DNA of 64,000 bases from Limonium bicolor (lineage: Eukaryota; Streptophyta; Magnoliopsida; Caryophyllales; Plumbaginaceae), in assembly GCA_023374045.1 (NCBI GenBank), contig CM041783.1, positions 97,747,298 to 97,811,297 of the forward strand, in the 5' to 3' direction. The notes beneath the pieces are model-generated. The model saw nothing but the letters and a program-made list of their open reading frames with translations. It had not been told where the DNA came from and ran no database searches. Every line of letters starts with the position of its first letter. Position 1 is the first letter of the stretch. Shown in pieces: positions 53,288-64,000 of this stretch. The translations under genes were made by a program, and so were the position numbers.

Positions 53288-56200
53288 TGTAACACCCCAT
53301 CCAAAGCCTATCGTGGTTATCGCAATCTGAACACTTAATCGAATATGTCGCAGCGGAAATAAACAACTCCTGAACCTTGCCACGGTCTGATCGTTAGAAG
53401 ATACCGGTTAAAATACTTACAATACTTGTCCAAAAACAATTATCCAACTTACACGTCAACGTTCATAATACCACGACCAACCGAGTATTAGTTTCTCAAA
53501 CATGATCTCAACTTACAAACAGTTTAATATCAACAGTCGGGTGCACAGGCGCAACCCGAACTCAAAATAAAAGTCCCCTCCTAAGTCTAACCGCTCCTAC
53601 TCTCGTAGTGCGTCCTCATGGGCCTCTTACCTGCAAGTGTAAAATAGCCCCCGAGGGGGTCAGCACGAATGCTGGTACACCCTCTCATGGCCCCAAGCTA
53701 ACGGGGCTACGACGACTAATTGTCGATAGCATGGAAATTGATTACATACGCAAAACATATATGAAGTGCAATAACAATATCCACCAGATGAACATATAAT
53801 TCACAACCAATGAACGACTCAAGCGTTCTCTTCACAAGTGGGTTAATAACCCCTGCCTCAGTCCTCAGTTCCTTAATTCAGTTCCTTAACTTACCTTAAT
53901 CTTAATCTCAAACTTATACTTGCCAACCTCTCCACTATTAGATTGGTTAGCCCTTAATTGGTTGTATCTTTGTAGGGCTTGGTAACCCTAGCCGGTAGCA
54001 GTGCACTATCCGACGATAAGCTACCTTCCTTAACTTAATAGGGATGTAGGCTTGATCCCTCCACGCCTTCCTTAATGTGCCTCCCACCTCGAACAGTAGC
54101 CCGGGTGGTCGGGTCAATTTGTTGACCCTAGGCGACGAGTCTAATGACCAGTCTTATTTGGAAGTCGGATCTGATTCAGATACCGACCTCCCCCAATACA
54201 CATGTGCCGGTACCATTCCGGATTCCTCACTCCCACCCCAAGTTATGGTTAGTGAAAGCCTTAATTACCAAGTGTTAGTTAAACCTTGACGGTAAAACCA
54301 ACAACCAACGATACTTAGTTCTCAACCTTAACTCAGTAAGTACTAACCTTGGTTAGTAACAATTTCAAGCCTCGCGGGTTAGTGTAAATGTAACACAATC
54401 GCAACGAGAGCAATATAACCGGTTGCATGCTTTATCTTGTTTTAGTCATAGCAAATAAACAGATAGCACACAAGCCGAGGGACACCTCGTTAGCAAGCAG
54501 GTCACGAAAAGGATTGTACCGTTCACCGTCGGTCGTTGTTTGACTAATCTTCTTCGGGGTCCAACTCACAAACCTAAAACATTCATTCATTTTTAGGTTA
54601 TTAGTTATTTGCACCTTACTTAACTCACTTAGTCCCTAAGGACTTCCATTCACTAACCTCCCACGTCTTTATCACTTAATCTTACAAACTTAACTTGAAC
54701 ATTAAAACTATCCTTAATCTTAACTTAATTCCTCAAGCTCTTAGGTCCCAATCATTACTACCTTACCATGGGCATACCTCATTACCCATTACCATTTTCA
54801 GAAATTAAATTTTTTTTTTTTTATATTAGGCTCGACCGGACTTACCGACCGGACTTTCCAAGTCCGGTCCATTCCAGTACCTTTTACCGTTGGAAAATTC
54901 ACTCCGACCGGACTTACATGTCCGGTCCTATGTCCGGTCGATTCCAGAGATATAATCCGTACTAAATTCATGCCGACCGGACTTGACAAGTCCGGTCCCA
55001 TGTCCGGTCCATTCCAGAAACATTTTCCCCCTCTCACAAAACAAGCCCGACCGGACTTGTAGGTCCGGTCCCCCAAGTCCGGTCGATCCAGAAACATTTT
55101 CCGGTAGTGTAACAGAGCCGACCGACCTTGCAAGTCCGGTCCTAAGGCCGGTCGGCTCCAAAAACTTGTTTCTAAATTCCTTTTCAACTCCAAACTTCTC
55201 CTCATATATCCTCATATGTTATAACCTCATTTGGGCACCTCAAATACACCTTAAGCCCTCCTTAAAATACCTTAATTCATCCACCAAAATCCATCTTAGT
55301 CATTATGCATTTTCCTTGTAATAATGCCAACACTTGTAATGTTTTTTTTTTTTCCTCTAGGTTTCTTTGTGGTGGTTCATACCTAATGTAACCACTATGC
55401 CAAATGTTTCCTTCACCACTATAACATCATCTCCCAAGCATCTCTCACTATCTAAACTCTTTTAAACATTCTCTTAAGGTTCCTTAACAAGATTAAACTT
55501 CCATCATCATTACATTATTTCCTTCCTAGATGTGCACCAACATTTGCCTAAGTCCTAAATACTCCAATACATTCTCTTGATTCCTAAACCTTCCATGGTG
55601 ATACCTAAGTCATCATAAGTCATTAAAATACCTTAACTTCACCCTTTTCATCAAGACAACCTATAGAACATTCCTAGTACTTCCTTAGTCATAAATTTCT
55701 TAGGATATCTTAAACACTTAAACTCCTTTAAATTTTGCCATAGGTTCTCTAGTATATAGTACTTCCTAAAAAATGGTTTTCTCCATCAAACAACCAATAC
55801 CACACAAATTCTCATCACAACACTTAACACTCAATTTACACTAAAACTTCACCACATCATCATCAATAATGCTTAAACTTAAAATGCTTGGCACTTAGGC
55901 CCTAAATGACAATAATTAACCACTGAATTTCCACATATATGCCTTCAACCTGCGAATACACTCAACAAGGCTCCCATTGAAATAAAATGCTTCTTGTACT
56001 TCACCTTTATATTCTTAAACTATCTCCTTTCTCATTTGCTCCTTAGTCACAAGTTCACAAGTATAGACATTGTTTCTCCTAGGTTTTAATAGCACCTTCC
56101 ACACATAAACTAAACACTAAGCCATCATTTACCCATCTCATTCCCTTAAACAACAGACACCTTAAGGTAAGTAATTACCTTGTTTTCTCACAAGCTTACA

Positions 56201-57473
56201 AGCTTTTCTCCTTAGGTTTTCTTTGTTCAATCTCGGTCACCAATGTGGTTCTCCTTGCCAATGTTCTAACCAATATCCAATGACTCCAATGAGTACTAGA
56301 TAACACGTTAACCCTAAGGGACAAACCCTAGGTTTAAAAATATGTTTTAAGGTATTAATGTGATTGTTTTACCTTGGTTTCTCAAGACAAACTTGAATGT
56401 GAAGCAAGAAGGACCTCCTCTCCCCTTTGAAGAGTAGAAACAAACTAGAACAAGGCATAAACATGGAGTCCCATGAGTATATTTTCGGTCAAGTGAAGAA
56501 AATGGTGGAAACCTAGATTTTCTTACACTTTCTTTACCTTAAGAGAATGGAGATGCCAATGGAGTCTCCAAACTTGAATTCCTCCTCTAATGTGGTTTGA
56601 CTTGGCACCAAAATGAAGCTCTTGAAGTTTTGAAAAGATAGAAAGGGGAGCTTGAGCTAACTAAGAAGAATATCTATTTGTTTTGGATTTGGAGCTTAAA
56701 TGAGCAAGATGTGTGCAGAGAAGATGGAGCTAGCATGGAGGTGAGCTCTACGTGAATGGAGAAGAGAAAGAGAGCAAGAAAACCGTGTGAACAAGGAAGA
56801 ATGAAGAAGTGAGGAGAGAGAATCACTAAAGGTGAGATATTATGTAAAAAGGTGAATAGTACCTTAGGCTTTAAAAGACTTATTTGCTTCCTTAATCACT
56901 TAATGAGTCATAAAGGTGGTGACTCACCCCTTAAGAAACCGGCCCCCTTTTAGTGATGAGGGTAGTTTAGTCTTTATTGACCAAATGTCCCACTTATATA
57001 GACTTATGTTAAAATAGTAATAAATTCACTATTCATCAAAAACAAGGCACATTGTTGTGAAATTTTTGATTTCCATTGATATAGACCTCCAAATGTGATA
57101 CTATATAGTACACATATTAATTAAAGAGTAATGATGGACATTAGCCATTCAAAACTCATTTACAAGACAATTTTTCAAAAACGTGCTTTAAGACTCCTTA
57201 AAGCACATTTTGTGTTTTAACTTGTTTTCAAGCTTGGTTTTCTTTGGTAATTGATTTAAAATGACCATTAGGATGTTACTAAGGTCTTGGAACAATTTGT
57301 GTACTCTCCCATATCTCTCCAAGCTTAGAGCACGTTTTTGCTTAAACTGCTCTTTTGGTGTTTCCTTTATTTTCTTTGATTAGAAATGTTTCTTAATGTT
57401 CTAAGGCATTATTTAGCCTCCTTATATCTTAGTTTATCATTTAAAACACCATATCTAAGTTTGGGGTATTTCA
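53288..57473 (-). mobile_element. Solo LTR of the AlkB-element family
   Basis: On the plus strand it begins TGTAACACCCC and ends GGGGTATTTCA; 4,186 bp against 4,232 for the LTR at 38349-42580, to which it is homologous throughout in inverse orientation. It has no internal region. Flanks are perfect AATTA. It shows that this family transposed after the Athila-like unit was in place and then lost its interior by LTR-LTR recombination. Confidence 0.9.
54834..55157. repeat. Palindromic hairpin array in the solo LTR
   Basis: Five units with arms GACCGGACTT and AAGTCCGGTC or near variants, and one with GACCGACCTT and AAGGCCGGTCGG. The position matches the array at 40677-41085, but most arms changed on both sides. 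Confidence 0.85.
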
Positions 57474-57478
57474 AATTA
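57474..57478. repeat. Target-site duplication, right copy
   Basis: AATTA, identical to 53283-53287. Confidence 0.9.
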
Positions 57479-58604
57479 TGACTTTGCTTCCCAAGAGATA
57501 TGATCGGAATTTATCCAGAGCAAAGACTACTGCTAGAAGTTCCTTCTCAGTAGTTGAATAATTCTTCTGAGCGTCGTTGAGGGTTCTACTTGCATAGTAG
57601 ATGGTTCTCAAGATCTTCTCCTTCTTTTGACATAAAGCGGCACCCACTGCAAAGTCGCTGGCGTCACACATAATTTCAAATGGAAGGCTCCAGTCTGGTG
57701 ATATCACAATGGGGGCAGAGATGAGGCATTCTTTCAGTGTGTTGAAGGCTTGTAGGCATTTGTCGGTGAAGTCGAACTTGACGTCTTTAGCTAGGAGATC
57801 ACATAGAGGTTTCGAAATTTTGGAGAAATCCTTGATAAACCTTCTATAGAACCCAGCATGGCCAAGGAAACTTCTGATATCTTTTACCGTCGATGGTGGT
57901 GGTAATTTTTCAATAACTTCGACCTTGGCTCTGTCGACTTCAATGCCTTTTGAAGATATTTTATGCCCAAGAACTATTCCTTCTTTAACCATGAAATGGC
58001 ATTTTTCCCAGTTAAGCACAAGGTTAGTTTCTTCACATCGGGCGAGGATAGCGTCCAGATTATTTAGACAGGATTCGAAAGTGGGACCAAAGACAGAGAA
58101 GTCGTCCATGAAGACTTCGATGCTTTTCTCAAGATAGTCGCTGAAGATTGCCATCATGCATCTTTGAAATGTTGCTGGGGCATTGCATAGGCCAAAAGGC
58201 ATTCGATTATATGCAAATGTCCCGTACGGGCATGTGAATGTGGTTTTGTCTTGGTCTTCAGAGGCAATGGGTATTTGAAAGTACCCTGAATAGCCATCCA
58301 GGAAGCAGTAGTAATCTTGCCCGGCCAATCTTTCCAGCATCTGATCAATGAACGGTAGAGGAAAGTGGTCCTTCCGCGTTGCACTGTTCAGTTTCCTGTA
58401 ATCGATGCAGACTCTCCATCCCGTCGTGGTTCTCTGAGGAATTAGATCACCTTTGTCGTTGGGGACCACAGTGAGACCTCCTTTTTTCGGGACCACTTGA
58501 ACGGGGCTCACCCATTTACTGTCGGAGATGGAGTAGATTATCCCAGCGTCGAGAAGTTTGAGCACTTCTTTCTTTACTACGTCTTTCATGTTGGGATTCA
58601 GCCT
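57479..58604 (-). CDS. pol: Reverse transcriptase and first half of RNase H (copy 2)
   Basis: The frame begins RRLNPNMKDVVKKEV directly after a stop at 58605-58607. Reverse transcriptase motifs in order: LLDAGIIYSISDSKWVSPV, GWRVCIDYRKLN, FLDGYSGYFQI, MPFGLCNAPATF, VFMDDFSVFG (catalytic xxDD box), EKCHFMVKEGIVLGHKI, then the thumb FYRRFIKDFSKISKPL. RNase H starts at FEIMCDASDFAVGAAL and is cut at KVII by the solo LTR. The frame itself is clean. With 51759-53282 it made one pol before the insertion. Confidence 0.9.
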
Positions 58605-58607
58605 TCT

Positions 58608-59636
58608 CTATGGTTGGACTAAAGGCTTGTAGGTATCTTCCATGTATATGTGATGTGTGCAGAAATGGGGGTTGATACCTTTGATGTCCGAAATGGACCA
58701 GCCTATTGCCTTCTTGTGGCTCTGTAGGATCTTCACAAGCTGTTCCTCCTGTGTACTTGTTAGGGATGAAGAAATAATAACAGGTAAAGTACAAAAATCA
58801 GAAAGGTAAACATACTTCAGATGTGATGGCAATTGTTTCATTTCTACGAGAGGGGGTTGTTCAACGGATGGTGGTAGTTTCTGGGTAGATAGCTCTAATG
58901 GTTCTGGTGGTGGGTAACGTGGTTTTGCATATGATTTTATCTTATCCAGAGCTGCTACCATTTCGATTGTGTCAGGGTACACTAGTTGGTTATCACAGAT
59001 TTCAGATAAAGCATTTTCAAGAGCGTCATTACGAATAATAGCAGATAAATTATCCTGCACAATAGAGTTGACAATGTCTATGGAAAAGGTGTCTTCTAAT
59101 TTAGCGGGTTTCTTAATAACCTTGGACATGTCGTATTCTAAAGTTTCGTTATGCAGCCTTAAAATGATTTTTCCTTTTTCAACATCGATTAGTGCTCTAG
59201 CAGTTCTCATGAAAGGTCGTCCTAAGATTAAGGGCACCTTAGTGTCCTCTTCCATGTCAATTACAATAAAATCAGCGGGGAACACAAAAGTTCCTACAGT
59301 AACAATCAAATCTTCTATTATTCCTTTTGGGAATACTAAAGATCTATCTGCTAATTGTAATTGAATAGAAGTAGGCATGCATTTACCAATCTTAAGTTTG
59401 TTGAAAGTTGAGAGTGGCATTAAATTGATACTAGCTCCTAGATCACATAGCCCACTACCACAATCAACATTATCAATTGAACATGGAATAATTGGCAAAC
59501 CTGGGTCTCCAAGTTTTGGAGGGAGACTCTTGAGAAGTACTGCTGACACTTCCTGTGTAAGGTGTACAGTTTCCACTTCCTGCAACGATCTTTTGTTGGT
59601 GATGATATCCTTCATGAACTTTGCGTATATGGGCAT
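58608..59636 (-). pseudogene. Protease region and linker (copy 2), ended by a TAG
   Basis: Includes LCDLGASINLMP, VPLILGRPFMRTARALIDVE and, beyond the point where copy 1 breaks, KGKIILRLHNETLEYDM and a long linker ending YKPLVQP before TAG at 58605-58607. In related elements this position is Gln (QPQRRLNPNM), so TAG is likely a CAG-to-TAG change, the kind left by cytosine deamination. The frame then continues unchanged into reverse transcriptase. Start given at Met 59636; the true frame enters from gag. Confidence 0.8.
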
Positions 59637-59671
59637 TTGTTTTAGAGCATCGGCAAAAGGAATATTGATCG

Positions 59672-61443
59672 TCAGTTTCTTGAAGTGAGAAAGAAACTTT
59701 CAAACTGTTCATCTAAATTTTTCTTTCTCATTCTGTTTGGAAAAGGAAGTGGGGGAAAAATTTTAGTGAGAGAGGAAGGAGTAGATTCAGGAGACTCCTT
59801 CTCCTCGGAAATAATTTTTGTAGGAGGAGGGGCTTCTTCAGCATCTTTCTGTTCTTCTGCTGGAATTTCTTGAGGTTCATGAGCTTGCTGCTCTTGATTA
59901 TCAGTATCATCTTGGGGAAGAGGTGAGTTGAGCGGCCTACCACTTCTTAACGTCACTGCCTTGGCCTGTTCCCTTGGATTTGGATTTGGCTGACTAGGGA
60001 AGGCACCAGGTGGCCTTTGTGCAAGCTGTTGGCTGATTTGTTCCAACTGTTGGTTGGTTTGTTGTATCTGGGCTTCAACCCTTCTGTTAGTGGCTTCTTG
60101 ATCCACGAGTCTGGTATGAGTCGTAGTCATGAATCCTTTCATTAAGTTCCTGAATTCCTCATTTGGATCAGAAGAATTTGACGATGGTTGTTGTTGTTGC
60201 TGGAAACCTGGAGGGGCACCTTGTGCTCGATAACCTATATTAGAATTTGGTTGAGGTCTGTTCCCCTGATAGGTGTTTGAATTGTTGTTCTGTCCTCCTT
60301 GGTTTTGATCATTATTCTTCCATGAGAAATTGGGTGATTTCTCCATGGATAGTTGTTGTTGAAGTTGTTGTTGTAGGAATTACCGGGGCGGTTTCCTATG
60401 AAGTTTGCATCCTCGTACTGTCCTTTGCCTTCGCACTGAGGGGTTTCATGAGGACCGGCGCATATGGCACATCCTTCTGTAGGTGGAACTGACGACGAAC
60501 TTGTAGGTGGGGAAGCTATTGTTTTTACAATTTCGTTTTGTGATGTCGTTAGCTTCTCCACCATCTTTGCAAGGGACGAGATCTGAGCCATAAATGATCT
60601 GTAGGCTCGACGTGGAGTAGACCCGCTGCTCGTGGCGTTCTTCCTTTGGATCTCGTCCACTGTCTCGTATTGCTCGTCATAGTTTCTAGAAGGTCCATTC
60701 CTTCTTTAGGAGATTTCATCATGAAACTTCCTCCTGCAGAGGAATTGACGAGTAGTCGGTTCCCATCATCCAGACCGTTGAAGAACGACAGGCAGAGGGA
60801 TTGATCGTCAAGACCATGGTGAGAACACTTCATAAGCATATCTTTAAATCTGTCCCATGCGTCGTACAACGTTTCCCGGCTCCTGACAGAAAGTATTGAT
60901 TTCACCGATCAATTGCCTCGTTCTACTGGTTGGGTAGTATTTGGCAAGGAATTTTTGGGCCATTTGCAGCCATGTGGTGATTGATCGGGAGGGAAGACTT
61001 CGGTACCACCTGTTTGCTGAATCCGACAACGAGTGAGGAAAAAGTTGTAGACGGATTCTTTCTTTGACGTTGCCGGTCTGACCAAAGGAATTGCAGAAGT
61101 CTAGGAAGAGACTCAGATGATTTGGGGCTTCATCTGGGTTCGCTCCACTAAACTTGCCTAGATCCCGGACGGCGGTGATGTAGTGTGTTTTGAAAACCCA
61201 TCGTCCGGCTTCTTCTGGTGTTAGTTCGGGGAGAACTATAGGTGATGCTCTTCCTTCGGTATTCGGTTGGTGGTAGTCAGAGAGAGCACGGTGTTCTGGT
61301 TGATTTGCATGGTCAATTTCATTTATAACTTCGTTATTGGCCATGGCTTGGTTTCTCAGGTTTCTTCGTGCGTTTAATAAAGTTCGCTCGGGTTCCGGGC
61401 TCGGACTGATTGGTGGAGAGCCTCGGGTTCGAGTGTTTGGCAT
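59672..61443 (-). pseudogene. gag: Athila-like Gag (copy 2), frameshifted
   Basis: Same protein as copy 1 with three small deletions not present there: two bases near 60873 (after FCQEPG), one near 60328 (after PWRNHP) and one near 59701 (after NLDEQF). These break the frame into four pieces. The frame offset near LETM shared with copy 1 is also present. Gag would assemble virus-like particles; this copy cannot make it without a helper. Confidence 0.85.
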
Positions 61444-61961
61444 GCACAGAAGATAACTTGCGGTTCGTCAGAAACTGCAAAATTAGTTAGTAAAATAGAA
61501 TAAGAAAGGCAGAGATATTGGTTAGTCTGATAAACAACACAGATATTTTTTTTTTACAAGAGTAATATGACAGAAAATAAGATGACAAGGGAAATTAAAT
61601 GACAGAAATTATAAGTTAGTATACTGGGGAAATGAAAAGTTAAGGACAATGGAAATGAAAAGTTAAGGACAATGGAAATGAAATGTTAAGGACAATGGAA
61701 CGAAATGACAGGAAATTTTAAGTTAGTAGTTAGGGACAATGGAAAGAAAGGACAATGGAACGAAATGACAATGGAACGAAATGACAATAATATTAAGATG
61801 TTAGGAGTTAGTTGTCCAAAGTCCGAAGTCAAATGTCCAAGTCAGGTCAAAAGTCCGATGTCCAATTCAGATGTCCGAGGTTAACAATTTAATAGTATTA
61901 ACAGATTATTTTAATATAGCGAGTGAACTACCGGAAACTAGGGAAATTGATGGAATCAATC
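61444..61961 (-). other. Leader of Athila-like copy 2 with minisatellite
   Basis: Matches 48317-48839, with the same ~23-bp repeats (about 61630-61790) and GTCCA motifs. Confidence 0.85.
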
Positions 61962-61979
61962 TCCCCGGCATCGGCGCCA
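61962..61979 (-). other. Primer-binding site, tRNA-Asp type (copy 2)
   Basis: Same 18 bases as at 48840-48857. Confidence 0.85.
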
Positions 61980-61984
61980 AAACT

Positions 61985-63657
61985 TGTTGGGATAAAACTA
62001 CACTATAATAAATATAGGTTTATAACAAACTATTAGGCAAGTGTACCTATTCGTAGTAGTAAAACAAGTGTCGTATCCACAAGGAGATTGTTCAATTATC
62101 CTAGTTTAGGTAGTTAATAAAAACTGTAAAAAGGGGGTTTAGCCGGAGGCAAGCTTGATTTGTTGTTGAATTAGTACAGAAATAATAAAAACAGTAAAAA
62201 CAGTTGTGAATTAAGTGGATGGAAAATGTGCTAAGGAAGGTGAAATCGCCCTATTATAACTCAGATGTTAAATATAATCCTAGTTTGCTCTTATTTGTCT
62301 GTTAAGAATTTTATCTTGTGGCCTTTCTAAATCATAGATAAGGACAACTCTTAATTAATTCAGTAGACTTTTTACAATCAGAAAAAGTCTAAAATCATTA
62401 ATTAGCTTTAAGTGAGAATTCTTTTTATAACAGCGATGGATTTTATCTGCTAATCAAGGAGATAATATCTAACGTTTGTCTCTCTTTGTGGTCTATTCTC
62501 TAATTTTACAAAATCATTGAAATTAGAGAAACCGTAAATGAGTAAAAATGATCAGTTCTTAAACATTTAATAATAGAGAGAGACAAAACAAATATTTATA
62601 AGCAAACTCGGTATTATAAATACGCTGAGTTATTTTGGGTTAAACACCCATCCTAAGCACAAATATATGATTACTCAGACATTGACAGAAATAAAAACAG
62701 AGTAGAGACTGAAATATTCATTGTTCAGGAACTGCCTGCGAATAACGGGTCTGCACTCGCCTGCCTCTTCTCTCTCTTTGTAAAATACTGCTTCTGTTTG
62801 AGTACGTACGTGAATGTTGTGAAATGGTGAAAATAAATAAAAGATGGAGAATTGTGGTGTTACGGGAGGAATTAAATGGAAGAGAATGGAGTGTGGAGCT
62901 GTTTGTGATTTCTTCAGCCTCTGGTCGTACGTGGTCTATTTTGCAGTAATGGTGTTGGGTTTATATAGAGGATTGGAGGAGCAGATCCGTACGTACGAAT
63001 TGATTGAGCATTGATTGAAGACTGAGTACTTCATTTAATGCAGGGGACAGAGCCGACGAGTGGAGTGATTTAAGGTAGGCGGTGCGGCGGAGTAGATGGA
63101 TAACGGAATCAATTTGCAGAACGCGTCGCGAAGAAGAAGACTGCACGACTGATTTTTTTGCGCCTGTTTGTCTTGTCCGCCTGTTAAGAGGCGGTAGCCT
63201 CATGTGTTGTCCGCCTGTTAAGAGGCGGTAGCCTCTGTGTTGTCCGCCTGTTAAGAGGCGGTAGCCTCCATCACCGTCCGCACCACAACCGCCCAATATG
63301 GGGCGGTAGCCTCCTTCACGTCCGCCAGGCGGTTGCCTGTGTGATGTCCGCCCAGTATGGGGCGGTAGCCTTGGTGTGAGACGTCCGCCTGTTATCACGA
63401 TGTACAGGCTTATTTCTTCTACGGCTCTGATTCTTCGTTTGGCTCGTTTTCGAGCGTCTGCTCCTATGCGTTCGTCTCTTCGTGTTCTTTGCTCCTAGCT
63501 TGGCTTTTCCTAAGTTCAAACCAATAAATTTGTGAGGTAATCAATAGAACATAAAACTGAGGAAAGACTATACTATAAGTGAGAAATGACTAGAAAAGTC
63601 TGATGATATAATATATGAAATACCCTATAAATCATGCTCATTTAGACACTTATCACA
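61985..63657 (-). repeat. Athila-like LTR 2
   Basis: 1,673 bp, nearly identical to LTR 1. Primer site on its left, polypurine tract of a further unit on its right. TATA box at 62960-62967; CCGCC/GGCGG array at 63174-63390. Differences from LTR 1 are few until about 63420 and then become dense and mostly single-base indels. Confidence 0.9.
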
Positions 63658-64000
63658 CCCCCCACACTTACCTTTTGCTTGTCCTCAAGCAAAACCATGT
63701 ACCCAAACAGTAGGGAATGCTCATATTAACAATACTATTATGAAGGGTAGGATAAAAAGTCATTAGTACATGATCTTAAACTTTTAGAGGAGTGTGATCC
63801 ATCACCTACTGGTGGCATAGGTGTACTCAGGGCAAAAATAAAAATTAGAGTTTCGGGGTATGATCCGGAGTACTTCAATGTTTCTTATTTAGGTGACTTT
63901 GAGAACTTTTACCATGGCCAACTTCTCACAATGGGCATTGAGGAGAAAACAAAAGGAAAAATAGAATTAAGCATTTGTTTCACTTTTGCATAAGAGATGA
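63658..64000 (-). mobile_element. 3' end of a third Athila-like unit
   Basis: Corresponds to 50542-50905: the polypurine tract CCCCCCACACTT (plus strand), the GCTTGTCCTCAAGC hairpin and the beginning of the 3' untranslated region. It continues beyond the window. Confidence 0.85.

Overview
This is a repeat-dominated stretch of a large plant nuclear genome, most likely a eudicot. No intact host gene could be supported. The evidence is plant-type Ty3/gypsy (Athila-like and Tekay/chromovirus-like) and Ty1/copia retrotransposons, CACTA DNA transposons, tRNA-Asp and tRNA-iMet type primer sites, and introns with plant-like GT..AG borders. I cannot name the species.

Layout. 1-8756: a very long Ty3/gypsy LTR (ending at 6526, itself hit by a 1.37-kb CACTA element) inserted in an older, opposite LTR of a related subfamily. 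8799-11029: a degenerate Ty1/copia element with ~255-bp LTRs and an inverted copy of its own 3' end. 11030-15100: low-copy DNA, with one possible remnant of a JAGGED-like exon. 15100-15593: one end of a second CACTA element. 16015-19668: an internally deleted Ty3/gypsy element with a ~2.28-kb 3' LTR and only ~0.6 kb inside. 20470-46060: an onion of nested LTRs of one superfamily (termini TGAAATACCCC..GTTACA): minus LTR (20470), plus solo LTR (22212-26721), plus LTR (29472), minus LTR (34858), then a plus-strand element (38349) that keeps its internal region. 46051-64000: a minus-strand tandem array of near-identical Athila-like units sharing LTRs (gag - LTR - complete internal region - LTR - next unit), split in its RNase H by a 4.19-kb solo LTR (53288-57473) with a perfect AATTA target duplication.

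The most interesting object is the element at 38349-46060. Between its gag zinc knuckles and its protease it carries an intact AlkB-family 2-oxoglutarate/Fe(II) dioxygenase reading frame (44332-45071) with HxD, distal His, both Arg and NxY motifs. The surrounding gag is broken, yet the exon borders fit: the gag exon, the AlkB exon and the protease exon all join in phase 1, so splicing could give Gag-AlkB or, by skipping, Gag-Pol. A second theme is structural. Several LTR families here carry short tandem arrays of perfect GC-rich palindromes, and in the AlkB-element family both arms of the palindrome change together between units and copies, which points to selection or conversion acting on a hairpin.

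All calls come from reading the sequence by eye; no alignments or database searches were run.
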